Shown here: one piece after another, positions 1 through 12,137 of the stretch
Layout: every line of letters starts with the position of its first letter
How positions within the stretch are numbered: position 1 is the stretch's first letter
DNA from: Portulaca oleracea
Taxonomy: Eukaryota > Streptophyta > Magnoliopsida > Caryophyllales > Portulacaceae
Reading direction: 5' to 3'
Assembly (NCBI GenBank): GCA_029582165.1
Contig: CM055876.1
Span: 30,635,317 to 30,699,316 of the forward strand
DNA: 64,000 bases
Program-made: the position numbers and the translations under genes
The notes under the pieces: model-generated
What the model saw: only the letters and a program-made list of their open reading frames with translations
Database searches by the model: none
Told to the model about the DNA's origin: nothing

Positions 1-1333
1 ACTTAGTATAGACTTGTAGATAGTGAATGGGTTATAGTAATTTAAATTTTTTTTAAAAGTAAATAGCCTCTCAACACAGGTAGATTGCTACATCTAGTCG
101 ACACTACAGTGCTGCTTAGCTGGGACTTTCTTGGGATGTATTTCAATAAGGGCTTATCCATTCTTGCTCAGATATTTTGTTTTTATTCCCCTTAAATGGA
201 TTCAGAGCTCTTTCATTAATCTATGGTTTCTTCTGGTTACTCAATTCTTTTCCTCTTTATTTTGCTATTTATTTTGGGGTGGATTGGGAGGTGCCCAAGT
301 AATCAATGCTGGTGGTCAAGTTGATATTTCTTTGACTTGTGAGACATACATTGTTACCATGAGTGCATTGCTTTTACAGTCTCACAGAGAGGAGATCTTT
401 GTTTTCATCAACTCAGCTCACTAGTGCTTTCTTTGGGTTGTTTTATTGTGGTTATCTGCCATATTTCTGGGTTAAGCTCTTATCCTATTTAAATGGGTCC
501 GCTTTGGATACAAGTAATCATTCACCTTCCCTGGCATATATGATTGCAAGTGCAACAGATACATACACAACTGCATATATTCCAAATGAAACTATTGTAA
601 TAAGAATTTCTATGTACAGTTACAATTAGTGGTTGACCATTTAAGCATTTCACTAATCAAATTATTTTAAAGAGTACTGGATATAAGAAGCTAGACTTTT
701 CTTTCTTAACCACATCTAGATTTTATGTTTTGTTGTATTGATGAGTTAATTAGCTCCATTATAAAGTACAGAATATGTATGTTAATATAATATCTTTTAT
801 GCTACAGATATCTGTCTCATTCACTATTGGTTGTTAGAAATAGCATATAATTGGCCTTTCCTTCTTGGCGGGCTTTGTACTTTAACTCCTTAGTTTGATT
901 TAGAGATGAATGTTTACTGGGATCAAACTTCTATGAAACAGTTCCATTATTAGTTCATATGAAATCCCATTGTTTATGTTTAATCCTTCCATGAAGGATG
1001 TTGGTTACGTGTAAGGTATTGTCTATTGTGTCTTTGCTGGATTTAGGATAAACCAGAGTATGATCCATTGATCCATTGATTATGTTTAGTTCCAACCTTC
1101 TACGGATACTTTAGTCTAGTTTTGAAAATCCATTTCATTCTATTGGGATTTGTCCTAGTAAAATTTTGTACAATTTTACTGTATTGATAGTTTAGTCTAG
1201 TTCAAAAAGTCCATTTCATCTTGTTGTTCTTGGGGATTTAATATTAAGTACATATTTCAAATATATTTTTCTTGATTATTTCAAATTATATGGTACATCT
1301 CTAACTAAGCATTCATATACGTCTAATGTGTAG
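1..1333. other. AT-rich stretch with no recognised gene
   Basis: I see no convincing coding region, RNA gene or transposon terminus here. Open frames at about 131-424 and 363-629 have no recognisable motif and look like chance frames in AT-rich DNA. If the small exons that start at 1334 belong to a longer gene, this stretch is most simply an intron or UTR of it. Confidence 0.4.
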
Positions 1334-3949
1334 GGAATTGCAGAAAAGTAGATCGAAGTCAAACATGACACATGTGATAGTAAGTACTGAAATCTAACTT
1401 GCACATTTTTAAAACAAAAGTATTCATTAATTAGTTTTAGATTACTTTGTGTATTTCGGCTTGTGGCACATGTCTATTATAAGTTTTTTTTTTTTTGGTA
1501 CGTATGATCAGAGAGTTGTGATGTATTCCGGTTCCGGCTTATAGCAGTTGAATTTGTTTTAGATTACTTTGTGTATTTTATTTAAAAAGATATATGGTAT
1601 TAATCTTAGGGATGATGCTTTTATTAGGGAAATACTATCATACTTTTTTTCTAACAATTCTTTAACATATTATATTCATGTAAAGCTAGCTCGTGGCGAG
1701 GTAGAAAGAGTTGTTGACATTGTACTCAGTGTGAAATAATGGACTTGAGCCCAATTCAACCCCAAAAGCTAGCTTAGGAGGTTAAGGCACCCAAGCCATT
1801 ATAAACACCACAATATGGGTGTCAAAGGCCGATGTGGGACAATTATAAGTTTCACCCAATTTGGGGAAACTAAAGAGAGAAGAGGGAGAGAGATTTGAGA
1901 AATGATATTATTGATGAATCTCTACTCAAAGATACAAAGAGGAGAGGTAGGTTATATATAACCAACCTCCCTAACAAACCAAGAAACAAGATAAAAGAAA
2001 ACAAAGAAATAAAATTGTGAACAAATTGGAAATACAAGATTTCCTATTCCTAACACCCCCCCTCAAATTGGAGGGTGTCAAAACTCCAATTTGCCAACAA
2101 TGAAAATCTTGAACTTTAACTCCAACAGCTTCCTCGCCATCACCACAACTCGTAATAACGGGTGAAATGGACGTAAACACGGAAGAACTTCGTGGAGTCA
2201 AATGACGAAAGATAGATTGCCGAACTTTTCCAGGTATTGAAATTGTCTCTGGCGAATACATTGGCCTAATAGAGACTTTCCTGGTTGATCGGACGAGTGA
2301 ACGAGAGAACGAAGAGAGGAAAAACACACAGTTGAAAGCCATCAGTAAGCAGCATTTGTCATAGCAACATTCCAAATCTTACTGTCACAATAATATGCCA
2401 TCCCAATTTGATCAAAGAACACAAGGTTGGCCTCTGGTAAACACCCACACCTTCCATAGAACTCCATTAAGGCAGTGGCAACCAACAATTCTCCAGAGAA
2501 CCCCATTTTAACTATCAACCACTCAGGGCCAAAGTCACATAATACAACCACGCACTTCTGTCTTGATGAAAGCAATGGGAGGTTAGATGACTGCGACAAT
2601 ACTCATCATACGCAATCGCTTTTCAATGTCTTCCACCTGCCCATATGCCTCAAGAACACAAACCATCACTAGCTGCAATGGTAACTCATAATAACTGATC
2701 CCTCCATACATCTGCACAAACACGCTGAGGATGGGGCCGTCGGCGGCGGCGGACACGGCGGAGGAGACGAAATCGGGGCGGAGTCGTTTGGATCTAGAAC
2801 CAGTCGACCTCGGCTCGGTCCTCGGCGCCGACATCGCCGGCGTCCATGGCGCCTTTCTCTGCGGCGTAAACATCGGCGGTTAGGGTTAGGGTTAGGGTTT
2901 CGGAGTGACGGTGGTTTGAATGGAGTTCGCCGGCAACGGCTAGCCGGAGATTGCGGGGGAAGAGAGGGAATAGTTAGAGAGAGAGATGAGAGCCAGGGGA
3001 TTGTTTCTTGAATCTTGACGGAACAAGAATGGAGAGAACGGAGGACGGAGTTGCAGTTGTAGACGCGGTGGCGAAGGTGGAGGTGGACGATGAAGCTGTC
3101 GATGGAATTTGTACGAACGCGACCTTCGACGCCGTTGGAAGCAGACCGGCGAGGTCGTCGCCGATGATGATGGCGGGAGGAGGTGGAGTGGCGGAGTTGA
3201 TGATGGAAGATGATGATGATACCAGATGATGATGGAGAAGAAAGTGGGAGATGATACCAGATGATGATGATGATGAGATAATCAGATCAGGAGCCACCCG
3301 GGCTCTGATACCATGTTAAGTTTCACCCAATTTGGGGAAACTAAAGAGAGAAGAGGGAGAGAGATTTGAGAAATGATATTATTGATGAATCTCTACTCAA
3401 AGATACAAAGAGGAGAGGTAGGTTATATATAACCAACCTCCCTAACAAACCAAGAAACAAGATAAAAGAAAACAAAGAAATAAAATTGTGAACAAATTGG
3501 AAATACAAGATTTCCTATTCCTAACACTCAGATGTCACCCTATGGATGTCCAAAGATACCGATCTCCATCAAAAAAAAGAGGAGTTATGATCTACCTAAT
3601 AGGAGTGGTATACACTTGAATTATCCATCTCCCCCTTTTCCTAGTGAGATTTACTTTTCATGATGTCTTTATATGTATAGTCTGTGAATGTGCTTGCAGG
3701 CTATAGGACTTTGTAGAAATAAAGTTCATTCAAATATGTTGAAAGATGTTCTTCAGCAAAAGCTTGATACGGCTATAATTGTAAGTATAATGTGTGCACT
3801 ATAAATAAATCTCATTTATGATTTTTTGATACTATGTAAAAATTAATGTAATATGGTTTAATCATTGCTCCAATTGTTTGTTTTGACATTATTAGGTGGC
3901 TAACAACAATGTGGAACAAGGGGTAGACAATGGTCTTCTTGAAGAGTGA
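1334..3949 (+). CDS. three 3'-terminal exons of an unidentified gene (partial)
   Basis: Three short open segments have good splice signals and compatible phases. They are 1334-1379 (after ...gtgtag, before gtaagt), 3700-3780 (after tgcttgcag, before gtaagt) and 3896-3949 (after attag, ending in TGA). The last two exons are 27 codons and 17 codons plus stop, both phase 0. Joined, they give about 59 residues, polar and charged, ending in LLEE. I do not recognise the family and no upstream exon is identifiable, so the gene probably begins left of the window. A complete short LTR element sits in the 2.3-kb intron between the first two exons. The exon calls rest only on splice sites and frame continuity, so a non-coding transcript or pseudogene remains possible. 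Confidence 0.4.
1843..2055 (-). repeat. left LTR (3' LTR in element orientation)
   Basis: This 213-bp copy matches 3314-3526. It differs only near its left edge, where it reads TTATAAG instead of TGTTAAG, so the expected terminal TG is lost. The right edge ends in TAACA and is followed by a C-run, which is the polypurine tract on the minus strand. Confidence 0.85.
2342..2599 (-). pseudogene. captured pentatricopeptide-repeat (PPR) gene fragment
   Basis: The minus-strand frame contains a stretch typical of plant PPR proteins: an ALMEFYGRCG motif, then an ANLVFF segment, then a W-N-V-A-M turn. These are the landmarks of adjoining PPR helices (family consensus ALI-MY-KCG, A--VFD, WN-MI--Y). Only about one and a half repeats remain, inside a short LTR element, so it is best read as a host fragment picked up by the element. 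PPR proteins normally bind organellar RNA. No function is claimed for this piece. The neighbouring frame at 2583-2873 on the same strand may be more of the same or another captured gene; I do not recognise it. Confidence 0.55.
3301..3313 (-). promoter_or_regulatory. primer-binding site for initiator tRNA-Met
   Basis: The minus strand reads TGGTATCAGAGCC, the usual plant LTR-element primer site complementary to the tRNA-iMet 3' end. It abuts the 5' LTR. Confidence 0.88.
3314..3526 (-). repeat. right LTR (5' LTR in element orientation)
   Basis: This 213-bp repeat has TG...CA ends with short inverted termini (TGTTA...TAACA). The initiator-Met primer site lies directly to its left with no spacer. 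Confidence 0.88.
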
Positions 3950-4200
3950 TTATGTTGAGTTTTCCAATAATCATAAATCCAGTTGACTCAGACAAATTTA
4001 ATGGCATAATATGTATTATTTGTTTGTTAGAAATTGTAATGACAAATATTTGCTTTGAATTTATTAGGTTACAACTTCAGATTACTTTGTAGTTGACTTA
4101 ATTAGTTGGTACAAATCAAATGTTACATGATACACATTTTATGATTTTAATACAGTGTTGAAGTGCTCTTTTTTAAGATCAACAACTTTTATAATTTGAG

Positions 4201-4201
<1 letters not shown>

Positions 4202-4280
<79 letters not shown>
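4202..4280. repeat. (TA)n microsatellite
   Basis: An uninterrupted TA dinucleotide run of about 79 bp, roughly 39 repeats. Length is likely to vary between individuals and to be poorly resolved by sequencing. Confidence 0.97.
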
Positions 4281-4283
<3 letters not shown>

Positions 4284-4394
4284 GTTCCATATATTAAACT
4301 TCAAGTTAGCATTAAATAATAAAATAATTATTAAAAAAATATCAACACTAATAAGCTCCCGCCAAAAGTTAGTAGGGTTTTAAAAGGTTGTTAT

Positions 4395-4701
4395 TTATAA
4401 ATAGTTCACCACACTTATATGTGCAAGTAAATTTAGGTTTATAGTTTTCAAATAAAGGAACTTCCCCACACATAAATGCACGTCTAACTACCCACACATA
4501 CAAGTGCAATGAATCAATGTATTCCCTTTACATATATGTGTGGCCAGAATAAGTGCTTACTGCACATAGTAAGTGTGACTAAATTTTCCCCACAGATTCA
4601 AACAATACACTTAGTTAAATGTGGGGAGTAGTCTTAGCTGCATTTATATGTGTGGCTAACAACCATTTTAAGTGTGGCTGAACACATCTTTTCTTGTAGT
4701 G
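4395..4701. mobile_element. one end of a CACTA/EnSpm-type transposon (other end not found)
   Basis: The block ends at 4701 with TTTTCTTGTAGTG, the reverse complement of the classic plant CACTA terminus CACTACAAGAAAA. The preceding 300 bp holds several short repeats in both orientations built on AGTGTGGC, CACACATA and ATGTGTGG, as expected of CACTA subterminal repeats. I could not find the partner terminus upstream, so the element is either truncated or has a degraded left end. Confidence 0.5.
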
Positions 4702-5129
4702 ATTGTCTGGCCAAGTGCCCCACCCCACTTACTTGATTAAATTATCATGGACTGTCCCAAATGGCTGAAGTTTAGTCATTAATTTAGAATTCTTCGTAGT
4801 TGTATGTTTCCATCTGCAGTTTCTAGTTTAATTTCTAATGTTGTTTTGAGTATTATTCTGTTTGTATGTCTCCGTATTAATTTTTCTGGTTATTCCCTCT
4901 TGTTTGCTTTGATAATTTTTGTGAGACTGAAGTATTAATGAAGTTGTCTTGGGTTCTTACTGAAGACTTCATTCAAATATTATTTGGAATTTGGATATTC
5001 ATAGGAAGAGAGCAAGAAAAGTAATGTCCATGTTGTTATTCTTTAGTTTCAATAGTCAATAAGGGGTTCTGAATTTTTTTTGTCTCATAAATGTTGTGGA
5101 TATTGGAACATTTATCTAGTTCCATTAGT

Positions 5130-5590
5130 GAATCAAAAGTTTACTTGAATATGGAAATTCATTTCGAGGTCATAAGGAAGTTTATTAAGTGAACCAGAAG
5201 TTCACTCGTATGTCGAAAGTTTTATCTTATGAGTGAACCAGAAGTTTCCTCTAATATTGATAATGTTATTTAATTTTGTCAACTAACGAGAAGTTCTATC
5301 CAATAATGATAATTTAATCTTATTTTCATTAATGAACCTGAAGTTCACTCTAATGTTAAGAATTTTATCTAATTTTATTAGTGACCAGAAGTTCACTTTG
5401 TTATTGAAAATAAATATATATATATAAAAAAAAAGGATTACTTATCTCATTGGTAAACCAAAAGTTTATCCTACCACTAATATTGGATTTTATTTCCATT
5501 GATTACATGTATTAGTAGTGAACCAGAAGTTCACTCAAATCATTGAAGCTCTATATAATCTTGTTAGTGAACCAGAAGTTCGTTTTCCTG
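5130..5590 (+). repeat. degenerate tandem repeat built on 'gaaccagaagttcact'
   Basis: About eight imperfect copies of a roughly 50-60 bp unit. Each is recognisable by GTGAACCAGAAGTTCACT or a decayed version, followed by an AT-rich spacer of about 35 bp. The array lies just upstream of the gag-like part of the decayed copia element and may be part of it. Confidence 0.65.
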
Positions 5591-5699
5591 CCAATTAAAG
5601 TATAGAGTTGTTAATTGGCATAAGAATTGTTGAAAGGCGATGATAGTATACTTGAGGTTATTAAGATTTATATCGTCGATTAAATTGAGCATTTTTGTT

Positions 5700-8600
5700 A
5701 TAAGTGTGAAGTTTAATGTTTAGATGAGAAATGTACATAATTTTATTAATAATGACCTATGGGATCATTAGAACCCCAAATGGTTTTGTTCCATTCCCTG
5801 AAGTGAATATGGTTGGATATAAACACAATAGTCATGATCAAAACAAAGGTCAGGGCAGTAGCCGTGGTAGTTGAGATAGTTGTGATCGTAGTCATGCTAA
5901 TCTTTTAAAAAGACGATGTCCCTACCAGGAGTAGGAACACAGAATTGAAAAACATGAATGATACAAAAGTAAGAAATGTATTATTAATGAAGAAATGGAA
6001 ACGACGCGTACATGTTGTACGCCATAATATCTTGTTGAAGCTTATCAAGCGTAATAAAAAGCACAAGATATTATTTTATAAACTTTTGATAGTAAGTGAT
6101 ATTATTGTTTATGTTCTGCATGTTGTTAATTTTGAGCTGCTACTTCTTAGATATCTCTCTCTTGACATTGTTTAAAGACTTTAGTGATTGTTGTGTTTTA
6201 ATTATTCTTTAGCCCCTTTGTTGATATGTACATAATTATGGATTAATATGAGTCCTCGTGTGATGCTATTATTTCATGAATATTCATATGATTTGATATG
6301 TATGCACCTTATTGAAAATGTTACGCATGCGAAATGCGAGTAATATGCTCTCATATGTCTAATGATATCAATGATTCATTGAAATTAGTTGATCATATTT
6401 GAATGATTGAGTATTTTCTAGTATCATGAATAAAACTACTTGTTTCGTTATGTCTAATGACAAAGTGCATTGTTATTGACTAACCAAATATACATGAACT
6501 TTGTTTCCTAAGCATAATACAAATTATAGTGCATATTAGATATTTGATTGTAATACTATATGAGCAAATGGATGAAATCTATCATTATGAGAATGTGATT
6601 ATTTATTATGCCCAAAGACATGTTTTAATTGTAATCAATGATCTCGATATCCATGATTAATGCATGTTCCCTATGGAGTATTTAACTTTCAAGAGTCATG
6701 TATATGCTTCTGAAGTGGAGTTTCTTTTTATAAGTGATTAAAGTACTTCCACTATATGCTTTATATGCATTGATGTTATATTTATCTCGAAGTGAATATC
6801 ATGGATACTTACTTGATTTGAACCATAAATTAATTAGTTGATAGATACGTGTCCTGCAGACACCAGAACAACACACATTTTTAATGATAATAAATTACTA
6901 CTTGTCCATTGAGAGGGAAGCAAATATTAGCATTATATATATGACAGTCTACTTTGATTAAAGGCTCCAGAAGAGCGCATTGGTGTAACTAACTTTCCTA
7001 TTGTGGACGTACTTCTCTCCACCATGTTAGTCTCAAAGGTAACTTATTAATTAAGTTTCAAAGGTATTCGTGGGAATGAATACCTGCATGTTGAGACAAC
7101 TAGTATTCATATATTATGAAAATTGCTTTGAGCAACATGTGTGTTGAAAAGGATATCATCCTTATTTTCTGGGTTATTCTACACAACTAACCCAATTGAA
7201 GCACATACTCTAGTAAACCAGAAGCTTACTATTGATGAAGACTTTATCATAGTTAGAGCATCTTGGATCAATCATCTCAAGAAGAACTCATATGGATACA
7301 TTTTAAAGGGCCAGAAGATCCTTAATCAAATGAGTTCTAATTAGCTTCTCAGTATCAAAGAAATTAATTATAACACCATCATTGGCAAAGATAGGGATTG
7401 AATCCTCATATTCATGGGTTGTGTACAAGTGATATTTGTGTTGGTCGTGTAGACCCATATGTATACCATTTGAATATTATGGCTTCACTTGATGCGTCAA
7501 TGAGATAGTCATTTGTGTGTTTACTATCAACTTGCAACTTGGCGCTTGTTGCAAGGTTGTTTGCTCAATTGACTTACGGGCACATTTAAAATTATTAATC
7601 AAGAAGATTCATCTTGATAATGATAGTGAAGGTTTTTGATAGTTTTTATATGCCAAATGACATAGATATTAAGCATCCTATGTAAAATGTTTATATGTAA
7701 AATGATCTTGCAAAATCATTGATATAATGGCAAACTTATTATTTTTGAGAGCAGAGCTTACTATAATTTTTTTTTTAGGGACATGTTATGTTGCATTCAC
7801 CAACATTGATCCAAATAAGGCCAAGAGGTTATCATGAATGTTTATTCCTCCCCTACAAATGGTTTCTAGCCATAAATCTCCCATGCTTTTGCATTTGAGC
7901 ATATGCGATGTATGCTCCATGATAACGCACTAAGATGGGACACCGAAGGAATCAAGAATATATGTTGGATATATCCATCCTTAATTATAATAGAACCAGT
8001 CATTGGGGATATACTTATAGCACAATTTGCCAATTATGATGACATAAGTTTCCCAACATTAGGGGGGAGAAATCAAGTTGTTGGATAAGGAAATAAGTCG
8101 GAACGAATTATATGATCCTCATACAATGTAATGTGAATTGGAAGTTCAAAATATAATTCGTCTACGAACTTGAGCGAATCTACTGCCAGTTATTCTACTG
8201 ACCCACAAAGAGTTATTAAATACTATGTTCCAACTACTAATACTCCTGTTAATGTTCCAGTAGGACAAATTGAATTATTAATGAGTCTAGACCACATATG
8301 AAGCGTGGTAGACCATAGGTTCCAAATACAACAAAAGTCCTCGAAAAAGAAAAGGAGCAAAAGATTAATGATAACCGAAATGAGGAAATTTTTGACTCCA
8401 GAAGAGTCCTCAATCATGACACATGTGGAAGTTACACCACAAGCTCAGGCACCTGAAATTCGCGAAAATGATGAGATCTCAATTAATTATGTCATGAATT
8501 GGATAAGGTGGAACCGAAGTGAAGTCGACGTCGATATCATATTTGATTATATAATATAGCACTCACTATTGTGAGTAATCATGAGGATCGTGAATTTAGG

Positions 8601-10194
8601 TATGTTATGAATACAGACAAAGATGAGATTGGCCAAGTGAAAAGATGCATTTAAGAATTAGATTCGCTTGTAAAATCGGAAATATCAGGACCTGTTGTCC
8701 ACATACTACTGGTGTAAAACTTGTGGGATACAGTTAAGTCTTTGTGTGAAAACAGAATGAGAAAAGGAGATTACGAGGCACAAGGAGCGACTTATTGCAT
8801 AAGTCTTTTCGCAAAGACTTGGTATCAACTATGAAGGAATATACTCATATGTAGTCCATGTCACTACATATACCTTAAATTTGACAGTACATGAAAAACT
8901 AAGTATGCATCTTATAAGTATCGCTATAGCTAATGAAAATCTTGATAATGATGTTTATATAAAACTCCTGACGACTTCAAAGTGCCGGAAGCATAGATTA
9001 AAATTCTCGAGAATATTGGTTATTTAGTTGATAGACATTTATGTGCTTAAAGCAATATGGACGCATATTGCATAATCAAAGGAAATGATTAAATGATCCG
9101 GATCCTAATTGTTTGTAAACGTTATTGATGGTTTGAACTCCCGAAGAGTCTTAAAAGTTGTGGATTGCTTTAAAAGCGTATTTGGAATGAAAGATTTTAG
9201 TAAAATCTGTTATTGCCTTGGTCTACAAGTTGCACATTTTGAGAATAATCTTACATACATAAATTAATTTATGTAACAAAAGTGCTCAGATAATGTTGCA
9301 TGAGCAAATTACTCCCTTTTAAGTACCCTAGTAATGGTACAGTCATTTGATATGAAAGCAACCCCCTTTCGATCACGAAAAGATGATGCGAAATTTAGCG
9401 GTCCTGAAGTACCGTATTTGATTCCTAAAGTATTGTATTTGGGTCCTGAAGTACCGTATTTAAATGATATGAAGCACTGACGTATCTTGCTAATCATACA
9501 TGATCTAACCTATTTCGGTAACTCGAAGGTACTTGTGATTTTGGTATTCATTATTCCCATCGGCTCAAAATTGGTTTGATTAGCTACGCTGATCTTGGAT
9601 ATTTACCTAAATCCTATGGCACTTGATCACATACTAGTAATGTGCACGTTGAAATAGATATTAACCAAATTCGTTTTAGTTAGAATTAAGTTGATCCATG
9701 TATCAAGCCACTTTCGACTGCAAAGTTTAAAAGTCAGTGATGAAGTTGAATTACGTCAACTCAGAGATCTTCATTGATGTTCTCATCAGGGGGAGTAATA
9801 CGCGCTGTACTCTTTTTCCCTTATCTGAGATTTTGTCCCATTGGGTTTTCCTTAGAAAGGTTTTTAATGAGACAGCATGTCTTGGCGTATCAAGAAATAT
9901 GTACTCTTTTTCCTTCACTGGGCTTTTTCCTTATTGGGTTTTTCCTAGTAAGGTTTTAATGAGGCATATTCTTTGGCAATGGACACTTAAGGGGGAGTGT
10001 TATGGAATAATTGTGTGAATGTCCATACTCTTACTTTTCTTAGTAATGAAGTTTTCTTAGCGATGAAGTATTCTTAGTGATGAAGAATCCTTGTATTATA
10101 AATACTTCCTCGATGGCAATGAAATATTCATTTCCTTTTTTCTCTCAATTCCTCTGTCTCTATTTTCTCTCCACTTCCTCTTATATTCATAACA
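5700..10194 (+). mobile_element. decayed Ty1/copia retrotransposon with 3' LTR
   Basis: Translated fragments in shifting frames follow copia polyprotein order. There is a gag-end-like region near 5820-5900, then an integrase/RT linker near 7970-8090 with PSLIIIEPVIGD and FPTLGG. A segment near 8450-8560 has ENDEISINYV, followed by reverse-transcriptase remnants at 8590-8960 and an RNase H-like tail with YADLGYL near 9580. Stops and frameshifts are frequent throughout, so it cannot encode a working polyprotein. The 3' end is well preserved, with a purine tract (aagggggag, 9989-9997) directly before a 197-bp LTR. I could not find the matching 5' LTR. Confidence 0.8.
9998..10194 (+). repeat. copia 3' LTR
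   Basis: This 197-bp segment starts TGTTATG and ends CATAACA, a perfect 7-bp terminal inverted repeat, directly after a polypurine tract. It contains a TATA-like TATTATAAATA near 10095 and pyrimidine-rich sequence near 10130-10180. Both are normal for a short copia LTR. Confidence 0.85.
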
Positions 10195-10378
10195 ATATAT
10201 ATATATTCGGCTGCATGTTTATCCACCTGTCAGTTTCATACATAATATAATTAAACATATATAATATTGAACTTTCATGCATAAGTTTCATACATAAGCT
10301 AAGTTTCCCACGTACATACGTTAAATATTCATACAAATACTAACTTAATATTCGTACAAATATATAATAACTAAAAAT

Positions 10379-10735
10379 TCATAAGTTCAACGTTTGGGGA
10401 GGGAATTGCGGGGATCCTGATAAGTTTAGATATTGAGACGGGGAAGAAGAACTACTAGCTTGTTGTTGATGTTGGAACACTTGTGTCAATTGGCTTTGAA
10501 TCTGAGAAAGGGTGGATGAGTGGGCAGCAAGTTGATCCCGCATAATAGCTTCGATGGACGGGGTTGCGCCGGCATGCCTCGAAGAAGAACTACCCTGGGC
10601 GGGGGGGGGGGGGGAGGGGTGGAGTATCGTAGAAGAACGAGGTCGCACTCCCAAGACCATATACGGCTTGGTCTTTGTGTTTGTACCCCCCTGCCAAATG
10701 GAGGTACAACTCCCTAACTTCCGGGGAGTTCTCAC
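10379..10735 (-). pseudogene. EnSpm/Ptta-type transposase C-terminal fragment
   Basis: The 118-codon minus-strand frame contains GGTNTKTK followed by a VLGVRP-like segment, a Pro/Ser linker, and a C-terminal heptad-like helix rich in Gln (SQIQSQLTQVFQHQQQ). This order, with a GGTNTKT motif then a coiled coil, is what I know from the plant transposase (Ptta/En/Spm) family. No N-terminal part is attached, so the gene is incomplete. It is the downstream coding segment of the decayed CACTA element. Confidence 0.55.
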
Positions 10736-10804
10736 TTATGCCACGCTCCTCACATTTTTGGCAAAAAGTTTCCTGTAAGCATTCATAAGTTTAGATAGCA
10801 AACA

Positions 10805-11445
10805 CAATCCAAAACGGGCATAAAACATGCACGGCCACACGTGCAAGAGCTTTCAAATAAATTCCAAACACGCATAAAACATACACGACCACACGCCGGA
10901 TTTCGAATTCAATCCATCCACAACTTTAAGGATCAACGGCCACACGCCGGGGTTCAAATACAACCCCAACACAATTTTAAGGTTCAATGGCCACACGCCA
11001 GAGTTCAAATACAATCCAACACACACATAAAACATGCACGGCCACACGCTGGAGTTCACATTCAATCAAAAACATACATTAAACATGCACGGCCACAAGC
11101 CGGATTTCAAACACAATCCAAAAGACACATTAAACATGCACGGCCACATGCCGGATTTCAAACACAATCCAAAAGACACTTTAAACAAGCACGGCCACAC
11201 GCCGGAGTTCAAATACAATCCAAACACTCATAAAACATGCACGACCACACGCCGGAGTTCAAATTCAATCCAAAACATACATTAAACATGCACGGCCACA
11301 CGCCGGATTTCAAACACAATCCAAAAGACACTTTAAACATGCATGGCCACATGCGGAGTTCAAATACAATCCAAACACACATAAAACATGCACGGCCACA
11401 TGCCGGAGTTCAAATTCAATCTAAAACATACATTAAACAACAAAG
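10805..11445. repeat. minisatellite, about 12 units of 51-57 bp
   Basis: About twelve head-to-tail units are recognisable by ACATGCACGGCCACACGCCGG, followed by agTTCAAAtacAATCCAAAac. Unit length drifts between about 47 and 57 bp. The array lies between two CACTA transposase fragments, where an intron would be expected, and its regular spacing gives rise to spurious long frames rich in HARPHAG. Confidence 0.92.
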
Positions 11446-11806
11446 GCACGTCGTAACCTTCATACAGAGGCTTTTTGGAGGCATCGAGCATTTCTAAGAA
11501 CTTCTTAGTCTCTTCCTCTGGCTCATCTTCCCTCGTATCATCACCGCAGCTCAAAGGCATATGGCCCATGGTATCGGTGATCATTTCTTGTATACTGTTG
11601 ACACCTTTATTACTAGAAGACCCATCAATAACAGTGTTAACAGTTTGACCACTACCCCCGAGAGTGGCAAAAGTCTCCCCGTGGCTTATCCAAACATAAT
11701 AATTTGGACGAAAGCCGTGTTTGTACAAGTGTAGCTTCATAGTATCCTCGTCAACGTACTTCATGTTTTTGCATTAGCTACAAGGACACCTAAGTTTCCT
11801 CGAACT
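11360..11806 (-). pseudogene. CACTA transposase (TNPD-like) N-terminal domain, broken
   Basis: The minus strand encodes a cysteine pair (RCPCS) with an in-frame stop two codons before the next conserved Cys-Lys-Asn. It continues with KLHLYKHGFRPNYYVWISHGE-like sequence, an ITDTMG stretch and then EEETKKFLEMLDASKKPLYEG. This matches the N-terminal transposon-associated domain of plant CACTA transposases: CPC--C, then HL---GF---Y--W--HGE, then a D--F--ML-----PL--GC-type motif. The stop and the missing catalytic region show it is a relic. Its C-terminal end runs into the minisatellite. Confidence 0.75.
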
Positions 11807-12137
11807 ACTCCATTGTTTTGCAACAGGTATAAATTATTCATTCACCCTACGTACGAATTCCACACTAAGATATTCACCATCATGTCTTTCATACATCCAT
11901 TTTCTACTACTCTCCATTATGTATTTAGCTGCATACAATGTATATCATTGTAAGGGATTAACTCACAATTAATTAAAGCAAATACATACTTTCCATGAAT
12001 ATAATGTATGTTATTATTTATTGTTAATAATTATGTGATGTTTCATTGAAATTCAACTAAACTTTTATGACTATTAGTTAAAACTTCAAGTAAACTTTTT
12101 ATGACATCTACAACTATGCTATGTCACCAGTCAAGAT
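11807..12137. other. AT-rich spacer with no gene seen
   Basis: Sequence upstream of the transposase relic on the minus strand. Its last part (near 12095-12120) shares TTTATGACATCTACAACTA with the sequence before the third hairpin (near 13470-13495). That suggests the hairpin modules were copied together with their flanks. Confidence 0.4.

Larger units (their letters stand above)
1843..3526 (-). mobile_element. short non-autonomous LTR retrotransposon (TRIM-like) carrying host gene fragments
   Basis: Two 213-bp direct repeats (1843-2055 and 3314-3526) are identical by eye except for two bases in the first four of the left copy. The right repeat runs from TGTTAAG to CCTAACA. Next to it, reading leftward on the minus strand, is a 13-base match to the 3' end of plant initiator tRNA-Met (the PBS). 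Beside the left repeat is a minus-strand purine run ending GGGGGGG (the PPT). This fixes the orientation as minus. The 1.26-kb interior has no gag or pol; it carries GC-rich material and short frames resembling host genes. Near-identical LTRs suggest a recent insertion. The flanking 5-mers (gacaa on the left, ctcag on the right) do not match, so no target duplication is visible. Confidence 0.85.

Noticed and set aside
2881..2902. Telomere-like ttagggttagggttagggtt
   Set aside because: Only about three and a half repeats of the 6-mer, not the plant 7-mer array; probably chance or part of the captured gene's UTR.
10805..11445. Possible CRISPR array (regular repeats with spacers)
   Set aside because: Plant nuclear DNA; units are head-to-tail without unique spacers, so it is a minisatellite.
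10841..11497. Long plus-strand frames rich in HARPHAG and HGHTPEF
   Set aside because: They come from the minisatellite unit read in different frames, not from a protein gene.
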